From Bacteroides caecigallinarum (GTDB lineage: Bacteria; Bacteroidota; Bacteroidia; Bacteroidales; Bacteroidaceae), in contig NZ_JACJLQ010000027.1 in NCBI RefSeq assembly GCF_016902295.1, positions 1-50,763 on the forward strand: a DNA stretch of 50,763 nucleotides. The letters run 5' to 3'. Shown piece by piece: positions 7,560 to 16,371 of the stretch. Made by a program: the position numbers and the translations under genes. Position 1 is the stretch's first letter, and each line of letters begins with the position of its first letter. Under the pieces are notes generated by a model. The model was not told the origin of the DNA. It saw nothing but the letters and a program-made list of their open reading frames with translations, and did not search any database.

Positions 7560-8842
7560 AAGATAATAGAGAAAAATGGATTGACGATATTCGTAACCGT
7601 ATAGAAGACTATTCGGAACCTCTCCCTGTAGGTCTTTGGGAGAAGATTGAGGCAGATATTCCTTCGGCAAAAGTAATACCTTTGTGGCGAAGATGGCAGT
7701 CGGTAGCTGCTGCGGCAGTCGCTGTTGTCGGAGTATCGACTTTGTCGTTATGGTATTGGAGCTCTGATAAATATGTCAATCAGGCCAATAATGCTGAGAT
7801 ATTGAATGCTGTGAAGCCTGCTACTGTAATTGACGCTCAACCATTAATGTCCGATAATATTGAGAATGAAATATCCGACAGTGGAAACCGGCTTGCATAT
7901 AATGCAACTGAGGTAACTACAGATAGTAGGACTATTGATTTTGCTCCTGTTAATGATGTCATTTTAATGAATACAGTTGCGGAAGAGGAAGTGTCGGAGA
8001 ACAATTATGCGGTGACTGAAGTAGATGATGACCGTTCGAAGGAGAAAAGGATAAATATGATGAAAGCAGACAGGGAGACAGCAAAGCGTAATGCTGCCTA
8101 TTTGGCAATGTCTGTCGAGAAAGATAATAAGGACAGTAAAATACAGTTTGGAGTCATGACAGGGAATATTCCGTATTCATCTTCCAACAGTTTTAGTGGT
8201 ATGTCAAGGCTATCAACCTTAAAGAAAGTAAATTCAAATCCCAATAATGCTGTAGCCGGAGAAATATCAGATGCTACAGCGTCTTATACTCAGGTGTTGT
8301 TCAATAACATTGGTAAGGAAACCTATACAGACGTCAAGCATCATATTCCTGTTACGGTTGGAGCGTCCTTGAAATGGAATTTGAATGACAAATGGGCTGT
8401 TGAGACCGGCTTGAACTATACTTATCTTTATTCGGAATTGAAATCTGGCGCCCAGTCGTATATTGAAGACAGACAAAAACTGCATTATGTAGGTATTCCG
8501 CTAAAGGTTCATCGTACGATATGGGATAATAGTACATTCAATTTTTATGCTTCTTTAGGTGGAATGATTGAAAAATGTGTATCCGGAACTGTAGAAACGG
8601 TTTATGCTGAAGAAGGTAACGTGAAAAGTTCGGAAAATGAAAAAATAGATGAAAAGCCGCTGCAATTCTCGGCTTTGGCATCTGTGGGAATACAGGCGAA
8701 TTTCAATAAATGGCTAAGCATCTATTTTGAACCCGGTATGGCTTATTATTTCGATGATAACACAGAACTTCTGACTATAAGGAAAGACAAACCTTTTAAT
8801 TTCAATATGCAGTTGGGACTGAGATTTAATCTTGGCAAATAA
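7556..8842 (+). CDS. Membrane-anchored protein with C-terminal outer-membrane-type beta-barrel (putative anti-sigma partner)
   Basis: 428 aa. Residues 1-46 are charged and would be cytoplasmic, 48-68 form one hydrophobic helix after RRW, and about 70-260 are low-complexity linker. Residues about 265-428 alternate polar and aromatic residues like an 8-stranded barrel of the PorT/OMP_b-brl class (GASLKWNLNDKWAVETGLNY, HYVGIPLKVH, ending in QLGLRFNLGK). Coupling to the ECF sigma gene by a 4-bp overlap suggests the N-terminus binds the sigma factor. An inner-membrane helix and an outer-membrane barrel in one chain is odd: it could span the periplasm, be processed, or use the barrel fold differently. 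No FecR domain is visible. Confidence 0.7.
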   Translation: MKDNREKWIDDIRNRIEDYSEPLPVGLWEKIEADIPSAKVIPLWRRWQSVAAAAVAVVGVSTLSLWYWSSDKYVNQANNAEILNAVKPATVIDAQPLMSDNIENEISDSGNRLAYNATEVTTDSRTIDFAPVNDVILMNTVAEEEVSENNYAVTEVDDDRSKEKRINMMKADRETAKRNAAYLAMSVEKDNKDSKIQFGVMTGNIPYSSSNSFSGMSRLSTLKKVNSNPNNAVAGEISDATASYTQVLFNNIGKETYTDVKHHIPVTVGASLKWNLNDKWAVETGLNYTYLYSELKSGAQSYIEDRQKLHYVGIPLKVHRTIWDNSTFNFYASLGGMIEKCVSGTVETVYAEEGNVKSSENEKIDEKPLQFSALASVGIQANFNKWLSIYFEPGMAYYFDDNTELLTIRKDKPFNFNMQLGLRFNLGK

Positions 8843-8864
8843 TTCAGTTCATACTGTCCCCGTT

Positions 8865-8919
8865 GTTTAAACAGTGTTTAAATACTGCTTAAATACCATT
8901 TAAATACTGTTTAAACGTC
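8865..8919. repeat. Five 11-bp tandem repeats forming a near-perfect palindrome
   Basis: Five consecutive 11-mers: GTTTAAACAGT, GTTTAAATACT, GCTTAAATACC, ATTTAAATACT, GTTTAAACGTC. The outer parts also form an inverted repeat: 8865-8882 pairs with 8899-8916 at 17 of 18 positions. The 11-bp period is about one helical turn, as expected for an iteron-like or cooperative protein-binding site. It lies 23 bp after the barrel-protein stop and 52 bp before the -7 box of rpe. Confidence 0.75.
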
Positions 8920-8970
8920 TTTCATAAAAATATTCGCTACTCTTTATCTTTTATTTAGGAAAAGAATTCA

Positions 8971-8978
8971 TATCTTTG
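8971..8978 (+). promoter_or_regulatory. -7 box of rpe
   Basis: TATCTTTG fits TAnnTTTG and lies 29 bp before the rpe start. No clear -33 TTTG is visible at the right distance. Confidence 0.5.
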
Positions 8979-9007
8979 TTCTTGTACTAATCTATAATAG
9001 TCCTGAA

Positions 9008-9661
9008 ATGAATAAAGTATTGATTTCTCCATCTCTGCTTTCGGCAAACTTCGGTTGTCTGAAAGACGATTTGGACAAGATAAACCGCAGTGAAGCTGAC
9101 TGGTTGCATATAGATATTATGGATGGAGTGTTTGTTCCTAATATCTCATTTGGATTTCCTGTTCTTGAATATGTTGCTAAACTTTGCAACAAACCGCTTG
9201 ATGTTCATCTTATGATTGTACAGCCTGAAAAATTTATTAATGAAGTAAAGGCTTTAGGTTCTATGATGATGAATGTTCATTATGAAACGTGTCCACATCT
9301 GCATCGTGTAATCCAGCAAATAAAGGATAATGGAATGAATGCGGGGGTTACTCTTAATCCGGCTACTCCGGTGTCTGTACTGTCTGATGTCATCGCAGAC
9401 CTCGATATGGTGCTTCTGATGAGTGTAAATCCTGGATTCGGTGGCCAGAAATTCATTCCAAATACTTTGAAAAAAGTGCGCCAGCTACGTCAAATGATAG
9501 AAGAATCAGGTTCCGGTGCGTTGATAGAGATTGACGGAGGCGTTAATCTGGAAACAGGCAAACAGCTTGTTGAGGCAGGTGCTGATGTATTGGTTGCAGG
9601 TAGTGCCGTATTTAAGGCGCCTGATATGATTGATATGATTCATAAAATGAAAAACTTATAA
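9008..9661 (+). CDS. rpe: Ribulose-phosphate 3-epimerase
   Basis: Interconverts ribulose 5-phosphate and xylulose 5-phosphate in the pentose phosphate pathway; a cytoplasmic TIM barrel. Family residues are in place: S8 in SPSLLSANF, the metal ligands H34 and D36 in WLHIDIMDG, H67 in DVHLMI, and EIDGGV near the C-terminus carrying the second catalytic aspartate. VNPGFGGQKF is the mobile phosphate-binding loop. At 217 aa it is full length. A TAnnTTTG box precedes it, and the comEC-like gene follows 9 bp downstream, so the two are probably cotranscribed. Confidence 0.96.
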   Translation: MNKVLISPSLLSANFGCLKDDLDKINRSEADWLHIDIMDGVFVPNISFGFPVLEYVAKLCNKPLDVHLMIVQPEKFINEVKALGSMMMNVHYETCPHLHRVIQQIKDNGMNAGVTLNPATPVSVLSDVIADLDMVLLMSVNPGFGGQKFIPNTLKKVRQLRQMIEESGSGALIEIDGGVNLETGKQLVEAGADVLVAGSAVFKAPDMIDMIHKMKNL

Positions 9662-9670
9662 AAGAAAGGA

Positions 9671-11650
9671 TTGGAGAATAAATCCCATTTAGTTGACTAT
9701 ACGTTATTCCGGTTGGCTGTTTTTATGGCTGCCGGAATTTTTTTCTTCGACAGCTTTCTGCCGGACATGTCGGTATGGCCATTACTTTGTGTCCTATTCG
9801 TTTCTCTTTTTATATTGCTTTTGTCTTCTATATTGAAATTCAGGAAGAACTTTCTTAACTATTCCATTGGATTTGTTATATCTGCATGTTTTTTCCTGAT
9901 TGGAGGTATATTGGTTATTTTGGAAAGAAACAATATTGAATATGAATGGGACAACAGTAAATCTTGCTATTACGGGGTAGTGGAGACCTCTCCTGAGGTG
10001 AAAGGCAAAACATTGTGTTCCGAAGTAAAAGTTGAGGCTGGAATATCCCCTAAAGGTGATGTCTCTGAAGTTATAGACCGCAATATTCTCTTATATTTCA
10101 TTCCTGATTCTTCGGCATACATACCGCGGTGTGGAGACAATATCGTTTTTTATTCCTCAATTTCTAAACCGGTATCCGACTCGGAGTTCATGGGTTTCGA
10201 TTATTCCAGATATCTTTTTACAAAAGGAATTTCCGGAACAGCTTTTGCTTTTTCCGGTAACTGGAAGGCGGTCGATGTTGAACACCCCAGTTCCATAAGG
10301 CATACTGCATTGAGATGCAGGGAGGCTGTGTCGGGTATATTCAGAAGTTGGGAAATGGATGATGATGTACTGGCTGTAGTTTCCGCATTGACTATAGGCG
10401 ACAAGAGTGAACTAACACAGGAGTTAAAGGCGGTATATAGTGCTGCCGGAACAAGTCATGTTCTTGCACTATCTGGACTACACGTAGGAATATTGTCAGG
10501 AATTCTTTATCTGTTGTTGTGGCCTCTCAGAAAGGTCAAGCGGGGCAGGATTATACAGTCGTTTGTCGTGGCTGCTGCTTTATGGATTTTTGCGTTTATA
10601 TCAGGTTTGAGTCCTTCGGTTGTAAGGGCAGTAACCATGTGTACGCTTTATCTTGTGGCATCCGTTCTTGTTGAGAATGGTTTCTGCGGATTTTTCTCTT
10701 TATCTCTTACAGCATTCATAATGCTGTTGTACAATCCTTTGTATCTTTTTGATATAAGCTTCCAGCTTTCATTCATAGCAGTGCTGTCGATAATTTTATT
10801 TTTCCCGGTAATATCTGTATGGGTAAAGAGCGGAAACAGGATAATAGGATATGTTTGGAATGTGATATCTGTTTCCATAGCGGCGCAGTTGGGAACATTG
10901 CCTCTCATATTATATTATTTCGGAACATTCCCGACTTATTTTCTCATGGCAAATCTTTTGGTCGCTCCTTTGGCTATAATAATCCTTTCGCTTACACTGG
11001 CGTCGCTCTTATTGTCGTTTATACCGGTAGTAGGAGAAATTTGCATTTCGTTGTTGGAAATGTTTACAATGTTTCTTAACTCTTCCATGCAGTTTGTCCA
11101 GAGTATCCGTGGAGCACAAATAACCTCTGTCTATTTCAATGAATTACAGGTTTTGCTCGCTTTCATGTTTCTTGCGTCATTATATATGTTTTTCAGAAAA
11201 CGGTGTGCCGCATGGTTGATAAAAGTATTTTCCATTGTATGTCTGTTGGCTATGGTAGAAGTCTATAAAATGCGTACTCAAGAAGGTCCGTCATTGTTTT
11301 TTGCCCGATCCGATCTGTACATCAGGAATGGGAAAGAGCTTGAGTCTGTTTCGTCCGATTATGGACTTCATGAAATAAACGGAGTGAAAGTAGGAGTTAT
11401 GAAGTCGGCTTACTGGAAGAATATCTGTCTGACCGGTGAAACGAAACTTGCATCACTGGATTATGTGTATATATGTAGAGGTTTCAGTGGGAATATCACA
11501 CATTTGTTAACCCTGTTCGATATAAAAAATGTTGTAATTGACGGTGCTGTGAGCGAACGTTATCGTGAGTTTCTGAAGGAAGAGTGTGTGAGGTTGAACA
11601 TCAGATGTATTGAAAATTCCGCTCAAGCTTCTTATAGAATACTTCTGTAA
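9671..11650 (+). CDS. ComEC/Rec2-family DNA-uptake channel protein
   Basis: Polytopic inner-membrane protein of 659 aa. Two or three N-terminal helices are followed by a DUF4131-like OB domain (about 100-200). The Competence domain follows, with the hallmark SHVLALSGLHVGILSGILY (about 263-281) and about nine further helices. In naturally competent bacteria it conducts single-stranded DNA into the cytoplasm. The last 110 residues are soluble but lack an intact metallo-beta-lactamase HxHxDH motif, which is common in the Bacteroidetes form. The start is uncertain: the frame opens with TTG at 9671, right after AAAGGA, and the first in-frame ATG (9727) would cut into helix 1. No other competence genes are in the window. 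Confidence 0.85.
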   Translation: MENKSHLVDYTLFRLAVFMAAGIFFFDSFLPDMSVWPLLCVLFVSLFILLLSSILKFRKNFLNYSIGFVISACFFLIGGILVILERNNIEYEWDNSKSCYYGVVETSPEVKGKTLCSEVKVEAGISPKGDVSEVIDRNILLYFIPDSSAYIPRCGDNIVFYSSISKPVSDSEFMGFDYSRYLFTKGISGTAFAFSGNWKAVDVEHPSSIRHTALRCREAVSGIFRSWEMDDDVLAVVSALTIGDKSELTQELKAVYSAAGTSHVLALSGLHVGILSGILYLLLWPLRKVKRGRIIQSFVVAAALWIFAFISGLSPSVVRAVTMCTLYLVASVLVENGFCGFFSLSLTAFIMLLYNPLYLFDISFQLSFIAVLSIILFFPVISVWVKSGNRIIGYVWNVISVSIAAQLGTLPLILYYFGTFPTYFLMANLLVAPLAIIILSLTLASLLLSFIPVVGEICISLLEMFTMFLNSSMQFVQSIRGAQITSVYFNELQVLLAFMFLASLYMFFRKRCAAWLIKVFSIVCLLAMVEVYKMRTQEGPSLFFARSDLYIRNGKELESVSSDYGLHEINGVKVGVMKSAYWKNICLTGETKLASLDYVYICRGFSGNITHLLTLFDIKNVVIDGAVSERYREFLKEECVRLNIRCIENSAQASYRILL

Positions 11651-11665
11651 ATAGAAAAAAAAGAG

Positions 11666-11673
11666 TACATTTG
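11666..11673 (+). promoter_or_regulatory. -7 box of the nrnA-like gene
   Basis: TACATTTG matches TAnnTTTG, 28 bp before the start at 11701. The -33 element is weak. Confidence 0.45.
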
Positions 11674-11700
11674 CCAATAATTTAACACAAACAATCGAAT

Positions 11701-12738
11701 ATGCTGTCAAAGATAATCTTACAAGCGAACATTGACAAAGTAGAAACTTACTTCGAGAAGGCTGATAAAATAGTGATAGTAACCCATGTGTCGCCCGATG
11801 GTGATGCGTTGGGCTCTTCATTAGGGCTTTATCATTTTCTTCTGGGTATGGAGAAGAATGTTCACGTAATAGTTCCCAATGCTTTTCCTGAGTTCTTGAG
11901 GTGGATGCCTGGAGCCAAAGACATTATACGATATGATAAGTATTCTGAATTTGCAGATCAGCTTATTGCGGATGCCGACGTTATCTGTTGTCTTGATTTC
12001 AATGCTTTGTCGAGAATAGATGCTGTGGCTAAACCAGTGGCCGAATCGCAGGGACGAAAAGTGATGATAGACCATCATCTTAATCCTGAACCGTTCTGTA
12101 AGATTACAATTTCTCATCCTAATATATCTTCTACTTCAGAACTTGTGTTCCGTCTGATATGCCGTCTGGGATGTTTTGACGACATAACATACGAAGGAGC
12201 CCAGTGTATCTATACCGGAATGATGACTGATACCGGTGGATTTACTTACAATTCGAATGACCGTGAGATTTATTTCATCATCAGCGAACTTCTTTCCAAG
12301 GGAATTGACAAGGATGATATCTATCGCAAAGTGTTCAATACATATTCTGAGGGCCGTCTTCGTCTGATGGGCTATGTATTGTACGAAAAAATGGAAGTCT
12401 TTCCCCAGTTCCGTTCAGCGCTGATATGGCTTACTAAGGATGAACAGAAAAAGTTTCAGTATGTAAAGGGCGATACAGAAGGTTTCGTCAATATCCCTCT
12501 TCAGATGAAAGGCGTTTGTTTCTCTGTATTCCTGCGCGAGGATACTGAGAAGAATATGATAAAGGTGTCATTACGTTCTGTTGGTAATTTCCCGTGCAAT
12601 AAGGTGGCTGCAGAGTTCTTTAACGGTGGTGGACATCTGAATGCTTCGGGAGGAGAGTTTTACGGAACCATGGACGAGGCGATAGGATTGTTCAAGCAGG
12701 CACTTGTAAAATATGAGGATTTGTTGCTTAAGAACTGA
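11701..12738 (+). CDS. nrnA: DHH-family phosphoesterase, NrnA-type (oligoribonuclease / pAp phosphatase)
   Basis: DHH/DHHA1 protein of 345 aa. NrnA-type enzymes degrade nanoRNAs to mononucleotides and dephosphorylate 3'-phosphoadenosine 5'-phosphate, using Mn2+. Motif I is H29 with SPDGDALGSS (31-40), motif II is CLDF (D99), motif III is IDHHLNP (D124-H126), and motif IV is MTDTGGF. The C-terminal DHHA1 domain has the substrate-binding GGGHLNASGG. All metal ligands are intact. It probably has its own promoter (TACATTTG). The family also contains c-di-AMP/pApA phosphodiesterases, so substrate choice is an inference from length and soluble domain order. Confidence 0.9.
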   Translation: MLSKIILQANIDKVETYFEKADKIVIVTHVSPDGDALGSSLGLYHFLLGMEKNVHVIVPNAFPEFLRWMPGAKDIIRYDKYSEFADQLIADADVICCLDFNALSRIDAVAKPVAESQGRKVMIDHHLNPEPFCKITISHPNISSTSELVFRLICRLGCFDDITYEGAQCIYTGMMTDTGGFTYNSNDREIYFIISELLSKGIDKDDIYRKVFNTYSEGRLRLMGYVLYEKMEVFPQFRSALIWLTKDEQKKFQYVKGDTEGFVNIPLQMKGVCFSVFLREDTEKNMIKVSLRSVGNFPCNKVAAEFFNGGGHLNASGGEFYGTMDEAIGLFKQALVKYEDLLLKN

Positions 12739-12810
12739 TTTTGAGTATCTTTTTCTACAAAATTAACTATTACATCGACTAATTAAGTATAGGGGTAAAG
12801 ATAGTTTTAT

Positions 12811-12818
12811 TACTTTTG
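12811..12818 (+). promoter_or_regulatory. -7 box of the DUF4827 lipoprotein gene
   Basis: TACTTTTG fits TAnnTTTG, 20 bp before the ATG at 12839. There is no convincing -33. Confidence 0.45.
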
Positions 12819-12838
12819 CCCCGTAAATTTTTTTAATA

Positions 12839-13495
12839 ATGAAGAAACTATTCTATTTATCAGTATTGGTATATGCATTGTCTTTCAGTTTTCAGAGCTG
12901 TAATAACGGAAAGACGTATGCCGAAATGAAGGAAGAAGAGGCCGATGCCATCAACAAGTTTATTCTGGAGAATGATATAAAGGTTATCTCTGAAAAAGAA
13001 TTCATAGAGAATGATACTATGACTGCCGAAAACGAGTTTGTATTGTTCGACAAGAGCGGTGTTTACATGAACATACAGTATCGTGGCGATGGTGAGATTC
13101 TCAAGGAAGGAAGGTATAATATTTCATCTCGGTTTATGGAAATCAGTATTATGGATGTTGCTGATTTTAGTATAAGTGCTGGTGATACATTGTTGTATAA
13201 TACAAACTCACCGTATTCTGAAAATTTCCTTGTAACTGTGGGGTCATCAGGATCTTATTCAGCATCTTTTACCGATGTTGCGCAAAGTGAGATGTATCTT
13301 AGGTATGAAACATCTGCTGTTCCGTCTGGTTGGCTTGTTCCTCTTGCTTACTTGAAGCTGAAATCATACATATCAGCTCCACCTTCAGAAAAAATTGCAC
13401 GCGTAAAATTAATTGTACCGCATAGTGAAGGTACATATTATGCACAAAGATATGTATATCCTTGTTATTATGAAATAACTTACGATTTGAACTAA
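12839..13495 (+). CDS. DUF4827-type lipoprotein
   Basis: 218 aa with a lipoprotein signal peptide, the lipidated cysteine at C21 (FSFQSCNNGKTY). The mature part starts with TYAEMKEEEADAINKFILEN and continues as a beta-rich, FKBP-like fold (SGVYMNIQY, YLRYETSAVPSGWLVPLAYLK, ending RYVYPCYYEITYDL). This arrangement matches the DUF4827 proteins of Bacteroides, which have no known function. The FKBP resemblance suggests a periplasmic or outer-membrane peptidyl-prolyl isomerase or chaperone-like role, but the active-site pocket cannot be confirmed by eye. It ends 7 bp before glmM and is probably cotranscribed with it. Confidence 0.8.
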   Translation: MKKLFYLSVLVYALSFSFQSCNNGKTYAEMKEEEADAINKFILENDIKVISEKEFIENDTMTAENEFVLFDKSGVYMNIQYRGDGEILKEGRYNISSRFMEISIMDVADFSISAGDTLLYNTNSPYSENFLVTVGSSGSYSASFTDVAQSEMYLRYETSAVPSGWLVPLAYLKLKSYISAPPSEKIARVKLIVPHSEGTYYAQRYVYPCYYEITYDLN

Positions 13496-13502
13496 TAGAG
13501 CT

Positions 13503-14891
13503 ATGACACTAATAAAATCAATTTCCGGTATCCGTGGTACTATCGGTGGCCAGGCCGGTGAAGGACTTAATCCGTTGGATATTGTGAAGTTTACTTCAGC
13601 ATACGCTACGCTGATTCGTAAAACTACAACAGTAAAAAGTAATAAAATCGTCGTAGGACGAGACGCACGTATCTCCGGCGAAATGGTGAAAAACGTAGTT
13701 TGCGGCACTCTTATGGGGATGGGATTTGATGTCGTGAACATCGGTCTCGCCTCTACTCCTACTACTGAGCTTGCCGTTACTATGGAGGGTGCTTGCGGTG
13801 GTATCATCCTAACTGCAAGCCATAACCCAAGACAGTGGAACGCTCTTAAACTTCTGAACGAGCACGGAGAATTCTTGAATGCTGCCGAAGGTAACGAAGT
13901 GTTGCGCATTGCAGCTGCCGAAGAATTTACTTTTGCCGACATAGACAATCTTGGTAAATATACAGAAAACAATACATATAACCAGCGTCACATTGACAGC
14001 GTTTTGGCTTTGAAACTTGTTGACGTTGAGGCTATCCGTAAGGCTAACTTCCGTGTGGCTATAGATTGCGTGAACTCTGTAGGTGGTATCATCCTTCCTC
14101 AGTTGCTCGAACAGTTGGGCGTTCAGCATGTAGAAAAACTATACTGCGAGCCTACAGGTGACTTCCAGCACAACCCGGAACCTCTTGAAAAGAACTTGGG
14201 TGACATCATGGGTCTAATGAAGAAAGGTGGAAACGATGTAGCTTTCGTGGTTGACCCTGACGTTGACCGTCTGGCAATCATCAGCGAAGACGGTTCAATG
14301 TACGGTGAGGAATATACACTGGTAACTGTGGCCGACTATGTGTTGAAACATACTCCAGGAAATACAGTTTCAAACCTTAGCTCTACTCGTGCTTTACGTG
14401 ACGTTACTCGCAAATATGGTATGGAATACAATGCTGCTGCTGTAGGTGAGGTGAATGTAGTAACCAAGATGAAGGATACAAACGCTGTGATAGGTGGTGA
14501 GGGTAATGGTGGAGTTATTTATCCAGAATCACACTACGGACGCGACGCACTTGTCGGTATAGCATTGTTCCTGAGCCATCTGGCTCACGAAGGCAAGAAA
14601 GTTACAGAACTTCGTGCCACTTATCCTGAATACTTTATAGCAAAGAACCGCATCGACCTTACTCCTGAAACAGATGTTGATGCTATCCTGCTTAAGGTTA
14701 AGGAAATGTACAAGAATGAAGAAATCAACGACATCGACGGTGTGAAGATTGATTTCCCTGATAAGTGGGTTCATTTGCGCAAGAGTAACACTGAACCTAT
14801 CATCCGTGTTTATTCTGAGGCTTCTACTATGGAGGCTGCCGACGAACTCGGTAAACAGATTATGGATATAGTATATAGCTTGGCTAAGTAA
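13503..14891 (+). CDS. glmM: Phosphoglucosamine mutase (alpha-D-phosphohexomutase family)
   Basis: Interconverts glucosamine 6-phosphate and glucosamine 1-phosphate on the way to UDP-GlcNAc, which feeds peptidoglycan and the lipid A genes further along this window. The phosphoserine loop is TASHNP with S106 as the catalytic serine. The Mg2+ loop is DPDVDRLA, the sugar-binding loop is GGEGNGG, and the phosphate loop is RKSNTEPIIRVYSEA. At 462 aa it is full length. Bacteroidetes enzymes of this subgroup are annotated as GlmM, but phosphomannomutase or phosphoglucomutase activity is possible because the family is promiscuous. A strong terminator follows. Confidence 0.87.
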   Translation: MTLIKSISGIRGTIGGQAGEGLNPLDIVKFTSAYATLIRKTTTVKSNKIVVGRDARISGEMVKNVVCGTLMGMGFDVVNIGLASTPTTELAVTMEGACGGIILTASHNPRQWNALKLLNEHGEFLNAAEGNEVLRIAAAEEFTFADIDNLGKYTENNTYNQRHIDSVLALKLVDVEAIRKANFRVAIDCVNSVGGIILPQLLEQLGVQHVEKLYCEPTGDFQHNPEPLEKNLGDIMGLMKKGGNDVAFVVDPDVDRLAIISEDGSMYGEEYTLVTVADYVLKHTPGNTVSNLSSTRALRDVTRKYGMEYNAAAVGEVNVVTKMKDTNAVIGGEGNGGVIYPESHYGRDALVGIALFLSHLAHEGKKVTELRATYPEYFIAKNRIDLTPETDVDAILLKVKEMYKNEEINDIDGVKIDFPDKWVHLRKSNTEPIIRVYSEASTMEAADELGKQIMDIVYSLAK

Positions 14892-14910
14892 TATCAATTA
14901 CTGTATATAT

Positions 14911-14950
14911 AAAAGCTCCATCGGTTTGCATCAGCCGATGGAGCTTTTTT
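14911..14950. terminator. Bidirectional terminator between glmM and hemW
   Basis: AAAAGCTCCATCGG (14911-14924) pairs with CCGATGGAGCTTTT (14935-14948) around a 10-nt loop, with a T-run after it and an A-run before it. It ends both convergent genes. The hemW stop codon is immediately next to it. Confidence 0.93.
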
Positions 14951-16081
14951 TCAATCCACCCAAAGCATATCGCTCATTATGCCGTCTGATATGAAAATCC
15001 CGTTTTGAGTCAGTTTCAGGATGTTGTCCTTTATTTCAAGTGTTCCCTGACTGATGTGTGGTTTTGCCATTTTCAGACAATAGTCGTACAGCTCGTCTCC
15101 GAATTCAGTTTTAAGCCTTTCCAAAGGCATTCCCCATACTGTACGGATTGTGGTAATCACGAAATCATTGTAACGGGTGTATAAATCCAGTTCTTCTATT
15201 TCGGATATATTCAATCCGTTGTTTATTCCGTCTATGTATTTTTCCAGCGATGATATGTTCCATTGCCTTGAATGTCCGTCGTATGAATGGGCTGACGGTC
15301 CGCATCCAAGGTATTTTATTCCGGTCCAATAACTTGAGTTATGACGTGAGTGCATTCCTGGACGGCAGAAATTTGAAATCTCGTAATGCGCATATCCGCT
15401 TTCTTTCAGGCGTGTGATAAGTGTTTCAAACAGAGTATTGCTAAGGTCTTCATCAGCTTCGCTCACTTTGTTTTCTTCTTTCAGACGGTATAACTGTGTG
15501 CCTTCTTCATATATAAGATGGTAGGCTGAGATATGTTCCGGTGTCAGCGATATGGCTGTATCAAGATCTCTCTTCCATGTTTCCATACTTTCGCCCGGCA
15601 GTCCGTACATCAGATCTATGCTGATATTCCGGAATCCTGCATTTCGGCATCTGCGAAAAGCATTTATTGCCTGCTGAGCGTTGTGCCGTCTTTTCAGAAG
15701 AGATAGAATATCATCGTTGAAGGTCTGTATTCCCATGCTCAGACGGTTAAACGGGAGAGTGGAAAGCATACTCACATATTCATCGGAAAGGTCATCGGGA
15801 TTAGCCTCTATGGTGATTTCCGCTTCCGGATTTACATTATAATTATGATATATAGTATTGAAAATACTTATGAAATCATCTTTTTCCAGTTGGGACGGTG
15901 TCCCTCCACCGAGGTATATGGTGTCTATGATTTCACTACCGAGATAATTTTTCCTTTCGGCAATCTCCTTGCATAGTGCCTGAATATAGTCGTTTTTCTT
16001 TTCAGATGCAGTAGTTGAGAAGAAGTCGCAGTATATGCATCTTCTTTTGCAGAACGGTATGTGTATGTATATTCCTGCCAT
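14951..16081 (-). CDS. hemW: Radical SAM heme chaperone HemW
   Basis: 376 aa, related to oxygen-independent coproporphyrinogen oxidase HemN. The [4Fe-4S] motif is CKRRCIYCDFF, with C11, C15 and C18 followed by D-F rather than the extra cysteine of HemN. This identifies it as HemW, a heme-binding protein thought to insert heme into respiratory enzymes. YLGGGTPSQL and GLPGESMETW are SAM-binding motifs, and HSRHNSSYWTG with LGCGPSAHSY is the HemW C-terminal signature. Read leftward, it has a -7 box TACCTTTG (16127-16120). Its upstream region contains the 21-bp repeat block. Confidence 0.93.
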   Translation of the reverse strand: MAGIYIHIPFCKRRCIYCDFFSTTASEKKNDYIQALCKEIAERKNYLGSEIIDTIYLGGGTPSQLEKDDFISIFNTIYHNYNVNPEAEITIEANPDDLSDEYVSMLSTLPFNRLSMGIQTFNDDILSLLKRRHNAQQAINAFRRCRNAGFRNISIDLMYGLPGESMETWKRDLDTAISLTPEHISAYHLIYEEGTQLYRLKEENKVSEADEDLSNTLFETLITRLKESGYAHYEISNFCRPGMHSRHNSSYWTGIKYLGCGPSAHSYDGHSRQWNISSLEKYIDGINNGLNISEIEELDLYTRYNDFVITTIRTVWGMPLERLKTEFGDELYDYCLKMAKPHISQGTLEIKDNILKLTQNGIFISDGIMSDMLWVD

Positions 16082-16119
16082 TTATATCCTATATATCCTA
16101 TTATCGTTAAGACTTTATG

Positions 16120-16127
16120 CAAAGGTA
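16120..16127 (-). promoter_or_regulatory. -7 box of hemW
   Basis: CAAAGGTA on the plus strand reads TACCTTTG on the minus strand, fitting TAnnTTTG, 39 bp before the hemW start. Confidence 0.5.
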
Positions 16128-16199
16128 CGAAATTTCTGAATTATAGTATTGTCTGTATGAAAAGAGTATTCTGTGCTGAAAAGTTCTTGTAAAAGAAAA

Positions 16200-16304
16200 G
16201 TCTATTTCTATAAATATAATTTCTTTATTTATAAAAATAGATTGTATTTATAAAAGTATAAGTTGTATTTATGTAAATATAAGTTGTATTTATAGATATT
16301 GTGA
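16200..16304. repeat. 21-bp direct repeats upstream of hemW
   Basis: Three clear units share TTGTATTTAT and start at 16242, 16263 and 16284, exactly 21 bp apart. In the first two, TATAAG also matches. Two degenerate units sit upstream, with the core TATTT at 16203 and 16226 (spacings 23 and 19). The 21-bp period is two helical turns. The block is 119 bp or more from the hemW start and about 70 bp from the end of the araC-type gene. It may be an operator array or AT-rich filler expanded by slippage. Confidence 0.7.
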
Positions 16305-16371
16305 GGGCGTTGATATCTTTTTCTACTGTAATAATATATTTTATTTACAGAAACCTGACATATTGTTTTTA

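Noticed and set aside
8865..8919. Possible CRISPR-like array
   Set aside because: The units are 11 bp, contiguous and without spacers, with no cas genes nearby. The 16200-16304 repeats fail for the same reasons.
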